Positions 1 to 8,570 are shown, counted from the stretch's first letter. The stretch: 39,101 nucleotides of DNA from Chloroflexota bacterium (GCA_022561215.1 JADFRQ010000023.1:1-39101); one strand, 5' to 3'. Made by a program: numbers and translations. Notes: generated by a model not told the origin, from the letters alone.

Positions 1-631
1 CTACTTAAAAGCAATCTATGAACTTCAGCGCCAGGAGAGAAAAGTCGCTAACACGCGCCTGGCCAAACGATTGGATGTGACGGCTGCATCGGTCACCGGG
101 ATGATCAAGAAACTTGCAAAATTAAAACTGGTGACTTATCAACCTTATCAAGGGGTGAAACTCACTCGTCCGGGGGAAAAAATCGCCCTCGAGGTGATCA
201 GGCACCATCGTCTGGTTGAGCGCTATCTCAGCGAGGCTTTAGGGGTCCCATGGGATCAGGTAGATGCGGAGGCTGACGTATGGGAACATGTGCTCTCTGA
301 AGACCTTGAAACAAGGATAGATGAAGTTCTTGGACATCCGACCACCGACCCTCACGGAGCACCCATCCCCTCGATTGAAGGGCGCCTCCCGCCATCGTCC
401 AACATTCTACTCTCCGAATTAGCTGTTGGTGAAAAAGCAACTGTTGCTGAAGTCAGCGACCACGATCCCGAAATGCTGCGTTATTTTGGTGAACTCGGCC
501 TTTACCCGGATGTGGAGCTTATGATCACCGAGATTGCACCTTTCGACGGGCCATTGACCATTCGCATCGGGGATAAAGGATTCACATTGGGGCGAGAAGC
601 CGCCCGCCAAATCAAGATCATGATTTCCTGA
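1..631 (+). CDS. DtxR/MntR-family metal-dependent transcriptional regulator, 5' end cut by window
   Basis: The frame is open from base 2 and reads YLKAIYELQR..., the usual N terminus of DtxR-family repressors, so the gene begins before the window; the TTG at 71 is an internal codon. About 209 residues are visible and probably only 10-15 are missing. The order is a winged helix-turn-helix (ANTRLAKRLDVTAASVTGMIKKL, read in parts), a dimerisation and metal-binding domain (RHHRLVERYL, EADVWEHVLSEDLE, GHPTTDPHG), then a C-terminal FeoA/SH3-like domain starting near LSELAVGEKA. Members of this family bind Fe(II) or Mn(II) and repress uptake genes; which metal applies cannot be read from the sequence. 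The H/E residues of the primary and ancillary metal sites appear present. No metal transporter lies next to it inside the window, so its targets are unknown. Confidence 0.9.
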   Translation, partial: YLKAIYELQRQERKVANTRLAKRLDVTAASVTGMIKKLAKLKLVTYQPYQGVKLTRPGEKIALEVIRHHRLVERYLSEALGVPWDQVDAEADVWEHVLSEDLETRIDEVLGHPTTDPHGAPIPSIEGRLPPSSNILLSELAVGEKATVAEVSDHDPEMLRYFGELGLYPDVELMITEIAPFDGPLTIRIGDKGFTLGREAARQIKIMIS

Positions 632-753
632 TTACTTCGAAAAATAGTATTGCGCTGCGTATCCTTCCATGAAGATGAATGGAAGGAATATGTGCATCGC
701 TTAGACCTCAAAGATTAATGTCATCCTTCGCCCTGCTCAGGATGAAATGTCGC

Positions 754-786
754 AGGTGCAGTGCACTTCACAAGTGCGCTGCACCT
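754..786. repeat. 15-bp inverted repeat with 3-nt loop
   Basis: Arms AGGTGCAGTGCACTT (754-768) and AAGTGCGCTGCACCT (772-786) pair with one mismatch around CAC. It lies in the 640-bp stretch between the DtxR gene and mutM, where I see no gene. A related half-site (GGTGCACTGCAGC) recurs near 892. No T-run follows, so a simple intrinsic terminator is not supported. Confidence 0.7.
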
Positions 787-828
787 GTTAATCTCACGGA
801 GGGTAGCGCGTTTGCGTAGGCGCTCAAA

Positions 829-848
829 GGGCGTTTCACGAAACGCCC
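829..848. repeat. Perfect 20-bp palindromic repeat, copy 1
   Basis: The sequence GGGCGTTTCACGAAACGCCC has 9-bp perfect arms around AC and is followed by TACA. An identical copy lies at 938-957, also followed by (C)TACA. Two copies 90 bp apart suggest a small mobile or REP-like palindromic unit. Confidence 0.75.
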
Positions 849-937
849 TACAGAAAATGCATCCGCATATTAGCATGCTGGAGGTGCACTGCAGCTTATT
901 ACCAACCAAACGTCGCGAGCACATGCAACCGATCGCC

Positions 938-957
938 GGGCGTTTCACGAAACGCCC
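938..957. repeat. Perfect 20-bp palindromic repeat, copy 2
   Basis: This is identical over all 20 bases to the palindrome at 829-848 and shares the CTACA flank. I did not see further copies elsewhere in the window. Confidence 0.75.
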
Positions 958-1060
958 CTACAAATTTAATTCCGGGATAGTACATACGACTGCCTACGAG
1001 CTGCGGCTCGGGCGGCCCCTTGTCTCGGGGCGGGGTGGACTGCACGATTAATAAAAACTC

Positions 1061-1189
1061 AATGTCATCCTGAGCAGAAACCCTTCAGGAACTGAAGGGC
1101 AGGATCAGCGTTTTCCACCGATCCAGACCCTCCATCATGAAAAACGAGATTCTTCAACCCTTTGGCAACAAAGGCTTCAGGATGACATT
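1061..1189. repeat. MITE-like 129-bp element with 13-bp terminal inverted repeats
   Basis: AATGTCATCCTGA (1061-1073) and TCAGGATGACATT (1177-1189) are perfect inverted repeats. Inside is a second perfect hairpin, CCCTTCAG-GAA-CTGAAGGG (1081-1099). A shorter related hairpin (TCATCCT...AGGATGA, 721-745) lies just after the DtxR gene. There is no coding capacity. It resembles a degenerate non-autonomous element or an intergenic RNA-folding repeat; the function is unknown. Confidence 0.55.
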
Positions 1190-1275
1190 TGGCAAGTTTA
1201 TTTTTAGTGTGCTGCAATTAGCCGGCGCGCTTTCCCAGCCCTGTCCAACCCATACTCAAACGAAGGAATCTGTGT

Positions 1276-2109
1276 ATGCCTGAACTCCCGGAGCTCGAGA
1301 TTATCCGCGAGGTGCTCACGCGCCGTATTGTTGGACGCCAAATCGCCGCGGTTACGGTCAGCCCAAAAGGCGGTCCGATCGTGATTCGAAACTTCATTAA
1401 CCTTAAATTCGAAGATACGTTGGCCGGGAAGCGCGTCATTTCAGTGGGCAGGCGCGGCAAGTTCATCCTGCTACATTTGGAACCGGATAGGCTCATTTTG
1501 GCCATCAACCCCAAACTCACCGGCAGACTGCAGCTCACTCATCCCGGCGCTAAAAAAGCAGGTCCTGTGCATGTCACTCTTCATTTCTCAGATCCTGAGG
1601 AAGAGCTGCGTTATGTCGATCAAAAGAAAATGGGGCAAATCTATCTCACCCAAGATCTCGCGCTCATTCCAATGTTTGATAAACTCGGTCCCGAGGCGCT
1701 CGAAATTACACGCGAAGCGTTTCGCCGCAGGCTTCATTCGTATCGTGGCGAGATAAAGGGGATCCTCACCCGAGGGTCGTTTGTCGCCGGGATTGGCAAC
1801 GCATACGCGGATGAGATCCTTTGGAGCGCACGTATTCATCCCTATCGCAAACGCCCCAGCCTCGAGGATCACGAAATCGATCGCTTGTATGACGCGCTGC
1901 GTGAGGTTCTCATGCAGGCCATCGACGAGGTTCGCACGCGCATGGGTGATGAAATTCATCGCAAACCGCGCGAGTTTTTTGCTGTCCATCGGAAAGATGG
2001 GGAGAAATGTCCGCGCTGCGCAACGCGCATATCCGTGGTCACTGCCAACCAAAGGATCACTAATTTTTGCCGCAGCTGCCAGCCAGGCGGTCTGTTTCGA
2101 GGGATGTAA
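1276..2109 (+). CDS. mutM: Formamidopyrimidine-DNA glycosylase (Fpg/MutM)
   Basis: This is a 277-residue base-excision repair glycosylase that removes 8-oxoguanine and other oxidised purines and cleaves the strand by beta,delta-elimination. The mature N terminus PELPE is present: Pro2 is the catalytic nucleophile and Glu3 is also catalytic. The conserved lysine of the RRGKFILLHLE strand (about residue 60), the H2TH region around GIGNAYADEILW (about 175-186), and a C-terminal zinc finger CPRC...CRSC with the QR pair before it (about 250-270) are all visible. Length matches the family (about 270-280). The start is supported by GAAGGA eight bases upstream of the ATG. It follows the repeat block, and a gene on the same strand starts 66 bp after it. 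Confidence 0.96.
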   Translation: MPELPELEIIREVLTRRIVGRQIAAVTVSPKGGPIVIRNFINLKFEDTLAGKRVISVGRRGKFILLHLEPDRLILAINPKLTGRLQLTHPGAKKAGPVHVTLHFSDPEEELRYVDQKKMGQIYLTQDLALIPMFDKLGPEALEITREAFRRRLHSYRGEIKGILTRGSFVAGIGNAYADEILWSARIHPYRKRPSLEDHEIDRLYDALREVLMQAIDEVRTRMGDEIHRKPREFFAVHRKDGEKCPRCATRISVVTANQRITNFCRSCQPGGLFRGM

Positions 2110-2175
2110 TCTGATCCTGGCCCTCGCTCGCGGCCACCTGCCAGTGTACAATTTCCTGCTTTTCAGGAGGCAGGG

Positions 2176-3597
2176 ATGAGTTCGAGACAGATTTGGATCA
2201 TTGTTGGCGTTTTGCTATTGATCGTCGTATGTATCGGCAGCCTCCTGGCCTTGACCCTGTTCGGAGTAAGTGTGTTCTCGCGCACTATCGTCGACAGCGT
2301 GCCCACCGCATACATCTTGCCGGTACCAACAGAAAAACCTGGCGCGCCAACGAAAGGGCCCGGCACCCCTCAATCACCTTCCGCGACACCGAGACCCACC
2401 AGCTCGATTCCCATCGACCCGCAAGTCCAGGCGCAAATGATCGACATTGAAGGGCAAGTCAGCCAGTTGCGCGGGCTAAACGCCACCAGCACATTGGTAC
2501 GCAACCTGCTATCACCCGCAGAATTACGTGAATTTGTTCTCAATGATTTTTTTGACGATTACAGCCCAGAGGAAGCGCGCGATGATGCGCGCGTTTTTTC
2601 GCTGCTCGGATTGCTTGAGCCAGATTTTGACTTATTGAGTTTCTACACCGATCTTTTCAGCGAGCAAATTGCCGGCTTTTACGACGACGAAATCAAAGAG
2701 ATGTTTGTCGTTCAGGAAAATGGTTTTGGAGGTCTCGAACGCTTTACCTATGCCCATGAGTTTGTTCACGCTCTTCAAGACCAGATTTACGACTTTGATG
2801 AAGGGCTTGATTATAACGAAGACAGCTGCGAGATCGAATCAGAGCGTTGTGCCGCAATCCAGGCTCTGGTAGAGGGCGATGCAACCATCCTGCAGGAAGA
2901 ATGGTTGCAGACGTATGCCACGCAGCAAGATTTTGCCGATCTCCTGGAATTTTTCAATATCTTCCAGCAACCCGTGTTTGATTCAGCGCCAAATTACATG
3001 CAGCAGGATTTTCTCTTCCCCTATACCTATGGAGCGAATTTTGTGCGTGAAATACGCGATCAGGGCGGCTGGTCGGCAGTCGATGCAGTGTATGCCGACC
3101 CACCTGTCACCACCGAACAAATCCTGCATCCCGAGCGTTATCCATGGGATAAACCTATTGTGCTTACGCCCCCAGATGTGGTTGATGCCCTGGGTGCGGG
3201 GTGGCGCGAGATTGAATTCAATGTCCTGGGTGAATGGTTCACACAATTGGTTCTCGCTGAATACATCAACAGCGATCGGTCCTTCGAAGCGGCCGAAGGA
3301 TGGGGTGGCGATGTCTACGTGGCTCTTGCTAACGACGCACAAAATACTGGCGCCCTACTCTTAATCACTCAATGGGACACCCTCGATGATGCTCAGGAGG
3401 CGCAGTCAGCATTTGTCGAATACGGCGACCTGCGCTTCGGAGTCGGTTTGGCTGCTAACGATGCCTGGATGTGGTCGTCGACGGAAGAATACGCGCTTTT
3501 CGAATATTCAGGTCTGCAGACCTTGTTGATCTTCGCCCCGGATGAAGACACACTGAACATTATTCGATCTGCAATCGAATTTCCGACGCAAAATTAA
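2176..3597 (+). CDS. Membrane-anchored zinc metalloprotease-like protein (HEFVH)
   Basis: A 473-residue protein of no family I can name. Residues 6-30 form one hydrophobic segment (uncleaved anchor or signal), followed by a Thr/Pro-rich linker at about 50-80, so the body should lie outside the cell. HEFVH at 194-198 fits the zincin HExxH motif, followed by ALQDQIYD. An EGDA motif near 233 is placed to supply the third zinc ligand, as in gluzincin-type proteins. The C-terminal 150 residues (about 320-470) form a separate domain with no motif I recognise. An AGGAGG site lies five bases before the ATG. It starts 66 bp after mutM and is convergent with the ECF T component. Protease activity is inferred from the motif alone; substrate unknown. 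Confidence 0.75.
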   Translation: MSSRQIWIIVGVLLLIVVCIGSLLALTLFGVSVFSRTIVDSVPTAYILPVPTEKPGAPTKGPGTPQSPSATPRPTSSIPIDPQVQAQMIDIEGQVSQLRGLNATSTLVRNLLSPAELREFVLNDFFDDYSPEEARDDARVFSLLGLLEPDFDLLSFYTDLFSEQIAGFYDDEIKEMFVVQENGFGGLERFTYAHEFVHALQDQIYDFDEGLDYNEDSCEIESERCAAIQALVEGDATILQEEWLQTYATQQDFADLLEFFNIFQQPVFDSAPNYMQQDFLFPYTYGANFVREIRDQGGWSAVDAVYADPPVTTEQILHPERYPWDKPIVLTPPDVVDALGAGWREIEFNVLGEWFTQLVLAEYINSDRSFEAAEGWGGDVYVALANDAQNTGALLLITQWDTLDDAQEAQSAFVEYGDLRFGVGLAANDAWMWSSTEEYALFEYSGLQTLLIFAPDEDTLNIIRSAIEFPTQN

Positions 3598-3640
3598 TTT
3601 GCTGGTCCATCTGCCTCAGTGTAACCCGTGTCGAGGCCAA

Positions 3641-3656
3641 TCCCCTCCTGAGGGGA
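3641..3656. other. Short GC hairpin between convergent genes
   Basis: TCCCCTC-CT-GAGGGGA forms a 7-bp perfect stem between the metalloprotease-like gene and the convergent ECF T gene. Only AAAAG follows on the plus strand and there is no T-run on either side, so it is at best a weak bidirectional terminator. Confidence 0.25.
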
Positions 3657-3756
3657 AAAGTGAAGATGCCAATATGGGAGCACCCGCGCACAAACCCACG
3701 CTTGCCAATCTTCCCCGCAGCAAGCTACAGGGAATTCATACTTATTGGCATACTTT

Positions 3757-4632
3757 CTAGAGACCCTCGACCAGATTCACGAGCGATTCGGGCACCCAGA
3801 ATTTACCGACCCCAAGTAAGGATAAGCCGATCGAGCCAGTAAAAAGAAGCGCCGCAATCACAGTTAAGACATAATCTCTTCTTCGATAGCGCAATTGCTG
3901 ATACCAAGTACGCGGGCCAATACCGAAAGCTCTCAGATCCATGGCATCAATGATATCTTCGCTACCCATGATGGCATGGATCGTAACCGGCACGATCAGC
4001 GGAGCCAACCTGCGCACCTGCGCAAACAATCCCATCCTAATCTTCTCGATTTCAAAGCCGCGCGCGCGCTGGGCATCCATCGTGTATTGAAAATCGCGTC
4101 CAAAGGTGGGAATAAAGCGCATGGTGAGATCCATCGCGTAGGCAATCTTATCCGGAAGACCAAGTCCCCGAAATGTCACCCCATAAAAAGCGGGGTTTAA
4201 CGAGTAAGGGATCAGGATCGTCATGCTGGCCAGACTAAAAACCCTGAACATCTGGCTGATGGCAAACATCGATGTTTCCACCGAGATTGTGAGCGTAGGT
4301 CGCCATCCGAAAATCGTAAATGGGGCTTCGATGGTCCGAATGATGTGCTCAACATCGTAAAATTCGGAACCCCCACGCCCGGTGAGGAAGGTGAGGAAAG
4401 AGAAGAACAGGACAAATGTACCGATAAATAACCAGGCTCTACGCATCTCAAGCCATTTGATCCCTGAGGTGAAGACGACAAAAAGCGCCACAATCAGGAA
4501 CCCGGCGAGAATTCGAAGATCCCAGAAAATAACCGAACCGACGAGGAAACTTCCATAAAAAATGAGCCACGCCCGCGGGTCGAAGCTCTGGATGAGTGAC
4601 TTACGTTCGCGGTACTTCCACGCTACCAACAT
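3757..4632 (-). CDS. ECF transporter transmembrane (T) component EcfT
   Basis: A 291-residue integral membrane protein with about five or six hydrophobic segments (about 20-125, then 250-285). It has the cytoplasmic coupling helices expected of EcfT: AQRARGFEIEK (about residues 186-196) carries the first Ala-Arg-Gly-type motif, and the second is DLRAFGIG (about 231-238). These motifs dock into grooves on the paired ATPases. It is the last gene of an ATPase-S-T operon, 60 bp after the S component. The ATG start lacks an obvious Shine-Dalgarno site. The second motif reads RAFG rather than ARG. The family assignment is firm; the transported substrate is set by the S protein and is unknown. Confidence 0.88.
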   Translation of the reverse strand: MLVAWKYRERKSLIQSFDPRAWLIFYGSFLVGSVIFWDLRILAGFLIVALFVVFTSGIKWLEMRRAWLFIGTFVLFFSFLTFLTGRGGSEFYDVEHIIRTIEAPFTIFGWRPTLTISVETSMFAISQMFRVFSLASMTILIPYSLNPAFYGVTFRGLGLPDKIAYAMDLTMRFIPTFGRDFQYTMDAQRARGFEIEKIRMGLFAQVRRLAPLIVPVTIHAIMGSEDIIDAMDLRAFGIGPRTWYQQLRYRRRDYVLTVIAALLFTGSIGLSLLGVGKFWVPESLVNLVEGL

Positions 4633-4650
4633 TGAATGCGAGTTCCCTAA

Positions 4651-4684
4651 TGGTGGAGACCCATCACCCGATGGGCCTCCACCA
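4651..4684 (-). promoter_or_regulatory. Intercistronic stem-loop between ECF S and T genes
   Basis: TGGTGGAG (4651-4658) pairs with CTCCACCA (4677-4684), and inside it CCCATC-ACCC-GATGGG (4660-4675) makes a second stem, giving one long hairpin in the 60-bp gap between the S gene stop and the T gene start. No T-run follows on the minus strand. It could stabilise the upstream message or tune T-component translation; this is inference. Confidence 0.5.
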
Positions 4685-4692
4685 AAAGCAGA

Positions 4693-5625
4693 TTAGCGCC
4701 CTGCTTGCCTTTGCATCGATGTATAGGCAACCACAAGGATCGGAACCAAGATCGCGGCGAAGATCATGTTTGGTCCTGCCGCTGGCAAGAACTCGCCCAC
4801 GATGGCGACGGCAGGAGTGAATCCGTTGATCCAGATGTCGGAGATCGCCGCGAAACCAATGCCGATGAAATTACCCAGCATAGCCCATGTAACGGCCGTT
4901 GCGACATCAACATTCTTGCCAAACGCGAAGCGCACGACGAGCACCAGTGCAAAACCAACAACCGCAGATATTCCTGCGAAGGTCGTTATGGTGGCATCAC
5001 CAAAGATTCCGTTCTCTACGTCGAAGAAAAGCATATTCGGCTGCTCCTGGTTCAGGAAGAAGAGCAGCGTCGTGATTCCTGCAAGAAGCCCGCTGATTAT
5101 CAGCACATTGTTCAAGCTTTTCTTGCGATTAGCAAAAAGCATGGGCATGCCGGCGATCAGACCGATGAGGCCGTTGCCCATGCTCCACTGTGGTGAAAGC
5201 CCGAACCCAGTTAATGCATCACCAAACATATTCCCCACCGCGCCGGTAAACAAACCCACGACGGGTCCAAACGCGTAGCCGAAAAACATGGGAATGGCGA
5301 TGGCTGGACGAAGGGCGACTTGGCTAACGGAGGGCACTGCGAAAACAGTTCCATTGAAAAGGAAGGAAAACACAGCGTACAGCGCGGCTCCGATGCCCAT
5401 ATAAACAACCTGTCGCGTGCCCACCTCCCAGGCATCGTTATCGCGTGTGAGCCAATAGATGACAAACACTGCGGCGAGTCCAAATCCAACAAAGACAAAA
5501 CGCAAAAGCGCGGTTTCGTCCAATTGAAGACTCTCGTTTACCGACCCTCCGATATAAACGACGAGCAAGAAGCCGACCAGTACTGCGGCCAGCGAGAAAA
5601 TTACGGAAGATAATTTGCGGTCCAT
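4693..5625 (-). CDS. ECF transporter substrate-binding (S) component
   Basis: A 310-residue polytopic membrane protein. The start chosen is the ATG at 5625 (MDRKLSS), because GAGGAG lies just upstream; a longer frame from TTG at 5640 would place the ribosome site inside the gene. The core from about residue 85 has the S-component pattern: a first helix with ALYAVFSFLF, then LRPAIAIPMFFGYAFGP and GLFTGAVGNMFGDALTG with small-residue-rich helices. Two extra hydrophobic segments (about 8-28 and 45-62) precede the core, and the total is longer than the usual 180-200 residues. It lies between the duplicated ATPase and the T gene. The solute is unknown; the neighbouring SAM hydrolase suggests a methionine, adenosine or vitamin link, which is inference only. 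Confidence 0.8.
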   Translation of the reverse strand: MDRKLSSVIFSLAAVLVGFLLVVYIGGSVNESLQLDETALLRFVFVGFGLAAVFVIYWLTRDNDAWEVGTRQVVYMGIGAALYAVFSFLFNGTVFAVPSVSQVALRPAIAIPMFFGYAFGPVVGLFTGAVGNMFGDALTGFGLSPQWSMGNGLIGLIAGMPMLFANRKKSLNNVLIISGLLAGITTLLFFLNQEQPNMLFFDVENGIFGDATITTFAGISAVVGFALVLVVRFAFGKNVDVATAVTWAMLGNFIGIGFAAISDIWINGFTPAVAIVGEFLPAAGPNMIFAAILVPILVVAYTSMQRQAGR

Positions 5626-5694
5626 TCGATTTCTCCTCAAAAATAATTGACAATTTCTTCGGTATAGGATCCCTGAATTAGCCTCCGGCGGAGC

Positions 5695-7323
5695 TTAGTC
5701 TAACGTAGGGAAATAGTGCGCCAACGCTTCGGCGCGCAGGAATTTTTGGCTTTGTTCAAACACTTCAAGATTAGCATCGAGCAACGATGTAGGCAGGAGC
5801 CGACTATCGAGAAGTGTTTGATAATCCTTCATGATCTGATAGGGTGCCCCATCAGCAACGATCGTCCCATGATCAACCAGGATCACTCGGTTGGCATAGA
5901 CGACAGCCAGGTCGATATCATGGGTAATAAACAGTATCGCTTCAAAGTTAGGTAAGCGAACGATCGCGTCCATAAAGTCCATATAATTCTTGTAATCCTG
6001 CCCTGCCGTTGGCTCATCCATCACCAGGATTTTCGAGCGCATCGCCAAAATAGCAGCGATGGTTACCCGCTTCTGTTGGCCAAAAGACAGCGCAAGCGGA
6101 GGATCATCCTCCATGCCGGATAAGTTAACAATGTCGATTGCCTCTTTCACCTCCTTTTCTATCTGCTCCGGACTATGCTCCAGATTGGTAGGGCCAAATG
6201 CGAGCTCCTCACTGACGCTGGGTGCAAATAACATATGGCTGGGGCTTTGAAACACATACCCCAGCGTGCTCGCGATTTCAGCTACGGTTAGTTCGTGCGT
6301 GTTCTTGCCCTCCACCATTACTGTCCCTGATTTCGGCTTGAGCAGGCCAATGGCGTGTTTAATCAGTGTCGTCTTTCCCGCAGCGTTGGGGCCCAATACC
6401 CCGATTATATCCCCGCGGCGTATCACCAGGTTGACATCATGCAACACCTCAACACCTTTTGTGTACTCAAAGGAAACATCTTCGAATTGCACCAACTCTG
6501 CCGGTTCTGCTTCAGGTTCATTCACCCGCAATCTGGGTTCTGGCACCGCTCCCGCGGCGCCAGCCAGTTTCATCACCATGCGCGCTGGCAACTTCACCTC
6601 ACGATAATCCGCCGCGTGTTCCAATCCGGAAGCCTCTCCATAGTAACTCACTCGGCCTAGCTCCATTAACATGACCTTATCGGGCGAAATTTTTAGGACG
6701 TTCTCCACGCGATGCTCAACGATAAGCACACTTAATCCCTCATCCACCAATCGGCGAAGCAGGTTCAAAGCCTCCTGAGCGCTCGCGGGATCCAAGCTCG
6801 CCAAAGGTTCATCCAGAAGAAGTAAATTGGGGCGCATTGCCAGGACTCCAGCGAGAGCGATCTTTTGTTTTTCTCCTCCCGATAAACTATGGGTATCTCT
6901 GTCCCGCAGCTGCGCTATTCCGAGATATTCCATCGTCTCTTCTACACGTGCAAGGATCTCCTGGCGCTCCATCCTGAGATTCTCCAACCCAAAGGCGACC
7001 TCACTAAAGACCTTTGTGCCCAGAATTTGTCGGTCAGGATCTTGCAGCACCGTTCCCACCATTTGCGAAATCTTTGAGAGCGCAATCCCGCTGGTGTCTT
7101 GATCCTGGAGGCGAACGCTGCCCTTCAACTCCCCTTTGTATGAACGTGGTGCTAGCCCGTTAACGCACCTTGCGAGCGTGGTCTTTCCACAACCGCTGGG
7201 CCCTGCAATGAGCACTAGCTCACCCGAACCCATACTCAATGAAATGTCTCGAATGGCAAATTCTTCCCGATGCCTATAACGAAAGGAAAGATTTTCCACA
7301 TCAAGCGTCAGTACTTCGGACAT
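5695..7323 (-). CDS. ECF transporter ATPase, two fused ABC domains (EcfA-EcfA')
   Basis: A 542-residue protein containing both nucleotide-binding domains of an energy-coupling factor importer. Domain 1 has Walker A GPSGCGKTT (41-49), the signature LSGGEKQK, Walker B LLLLDEP and an H-switch in IVEH. Domain 2 has GPNAAGKTT, a slightly altered signature LSFGQQKR, Walker B ILVMDEP and an H-switch in FITHD. A short linker rich in Pro/Glu separates them. The ATG at 7323 (MSEVLTL) is preferred because the 14 residues upstream (MNVFFWHH...) are not ABC-like. It is the first gene of the ATPase-S-T operon, with 69 bp before the S gene. Fused EcfA pairs are common in this transporter family. Confidence 0.92.
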   Translation of the reverse strand: MSEVLTLDVENLSFRYRHREEFAIRDISLSMGSGELVLIAGPSGCGKTTLARCVNGLAPRSYKGELKGSVRLQDQDTSGIALSKISQMVGTVLQDPDRQILGTKVFSEVAFGLENLRMERQEILARVEETMEYLGIAQLRDRDTHSLSGGEKQKIALAGVLAMRPNLLLLDEPLASLDPASAQEALNLLRRLVDEGLSVLIVEHRVENVLKISPDKVMLMELGRVSYYGEASGLEHAADYREVKLPARMVMKLAGAAGAVPEPRLRVNEPEAEPAELVQFEDVSFEYTKGVEVLHDVNLVIRRGDIIGVLGPNAAGKTTLIKHAIGLLKPKSGTVMVEGKNTHELTVAEIASTLGYVFQSPSHMLFAPSVSEELAFGPTNLEHSPEQIEKEVKEAIDIVNLSGMEDDPPLALSFGQQKRVTIAAILAMRSKILVMDEPTAGQDYKNYMDFMDAIVRLPNFEAILFITHDIDLAVVYANRVILVDHGTIVADGAPYQIMKDYQTLLDSRLLPTSLLDANLEVFEQSQKFLRAEALAHYFPTLD

Positions 7324-7680
7324 CGATATCCAGACTCTAGTGTGATGCCAAAAAAATACATTCACACTGGGAAAAGTGCTATTCCCTATAACTACAACAC
7401 GTCATTCGAGAGGAAGTGACGAGCCATCTCGTCGTTCTAAACCTGGGGGACAAGCCAGAATATGCCGCAGTTCGTTGCGCGGCTGCTTGCCGAGTGGATC
7501 GAATGTTAAGCGGAGATTTGGCGGCCTCGCTCCCCTATCTGCCCTTTCTGCGCAACATAGTGCGCCGTTCGATAAGAATGCCCGTACACTGGTGTCCGCA
7601 GCATACTGCGCGGTGCTGTGGGTTGCTTCACCATGTCCGCAGGAGCTATGGCGTGTTGTCTGATGTTCCACATTCGAACA
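7324..7680. other. 357-bp gap between SAM hydrolase and ECF operon
   Basis: No convincing gene; the frames here are shadow-like. I looked on the minus strand for the conserved cores of TPP and cobalamin riboswitches and did not find them. A small perfect hairpin (GACGAG-CCAT-CTCGTC, 7418-7433) is the only structured element seen. The ECF promoter probably lies here. Confidence 0.4.
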
Positions 7681-8469
7681 TCACTCGTTAAATTCTGCCT
7701 CCAGCGGATCCCCGATTTTCGCTCCGAGTTGTTTGGCCGCATCACCATTTACCACAGATACCATGAGATCCCCAACACTGCTAAACAAGGCGACGAGCGA
7801 CCCGGGAGGCTTGTTCCCAAAGGTGTTATCTAGTTCGTGAAGTTCAACTCCCAAGACGCGAACGATCAGCCTGTTCGATCTGGCAAGATCTCGCCGGCGA
7901 ATATTTGTGGTCAAGTTTCCGAAGTGATCGATATAGATTATTTCCCCAGCGAGCTTTTTGTCGGATTTTTGGGGTTTGGGAAATGGGATGAGCTCCGGAT
8001 CGTCAATTTGTGTGCCCAGATCCTGCAGATGAATCCCATTTGCCAGATGTGCAGCTACCGGGGCAAAAATATCGCGCCCATGAAATATTTCGCTGATCTC
8101 CGGCAGCCAATAACGTGGTTGGTCGAGAGCATAGAAGGCCACCGGCCAGTTTTTCTCAAGCGCCTGTTCGACCAGCCATGAACTAACGCCATTATCGGGT
8201 CCTACAAACCGGTAGGGCCCGATTCTTGCGGCCAGCGCGCGTCGAGTTGTGCCCACCCCGGGATCCACCACAACAGTGTGAATCGTCCCTTCGGGAAAAT
8301 AGAAGCCTGCGCGCTTGAGCACAAATGCGGCTTCGATGATGTTTTGCGCCGCGATCTGATGGCTGAGATCAAGGATCACCGCCTGCGGGGCGATATCCAG
8401 GATAACGCCCTTCATCACGCCAACATCGCCATCTTTTAGCCCGAAGTCCGTCATCAAAGTAATAAACAT
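7681..8469 (-). CDS. SAM hydroxide adenosyltransferase (SAM hydrolase; DUF62 / chlorinase-fluorinase superfamily)
   Basis: A 262-residue enzyme expected to hydrolyse S-adenosylmethionine to adenosine and L-methionine. The start MFITLMTDFGLKD matches the family's usual N terminus, and GAGG sits seven bases before this ATG; frames from 8472 or 8496 add residues with worse spacing. Visible motifs are TDFGLKDGDVG (SAM-binding Asp), VVVDPGVGT, GPDNGVSS, the FHGRDIFAPVAAHLA segment with the Arg-Asp/His residues typical of the hydroxide-type enzymes, and the C-terminal IDHFGNLTTN strand. It is upstream of, and on the same strand as, the ECF importer, a neighbourhood that suggests shared physiology such as nucleoside or methionine salvage. 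Halogenase activity is not suggested. Confidence 0.88.
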   Translation of the reverse strand: MFITLMTDFGLKDGDVGVMKGVILDIAPQAVILDLSHQIAAQNIIEAAFVLKRAGFYFPEGTIHTVVVDPGVGTTRRALAARIGPYRFVGPDNGVSSWLVEQALEKNWPVAFYALDQPRYWLPEISEIFHGRDIFAPVAAHLANGIHLQDLGTQIDDPELIPFPKPQKSDKKLAGEIIYIDHFGNLTTNIRRRDLARSNRLIVRVLGVELHELDNTFGNKPPGSLVALFSSVGDLMVSVVNGDAAKQLGAKIGDPLEAEFNE

Positions 8470-8570
8470 CATCGTACCTCTTTTGGATTCAGCCATCGAA
8501 GCGGCCGGCTGTCCTCAGGCCGCTGCTCTGCGTAACAGGACTATGGCTGCTGCGCGCGTAATGGATAGAA

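Noticed and set aside
7324..7680. TPP or cobalamin riboswitch upstream of the ECF operon
   Set aside because: Neither conserved core was found on the minus strand in this gap.
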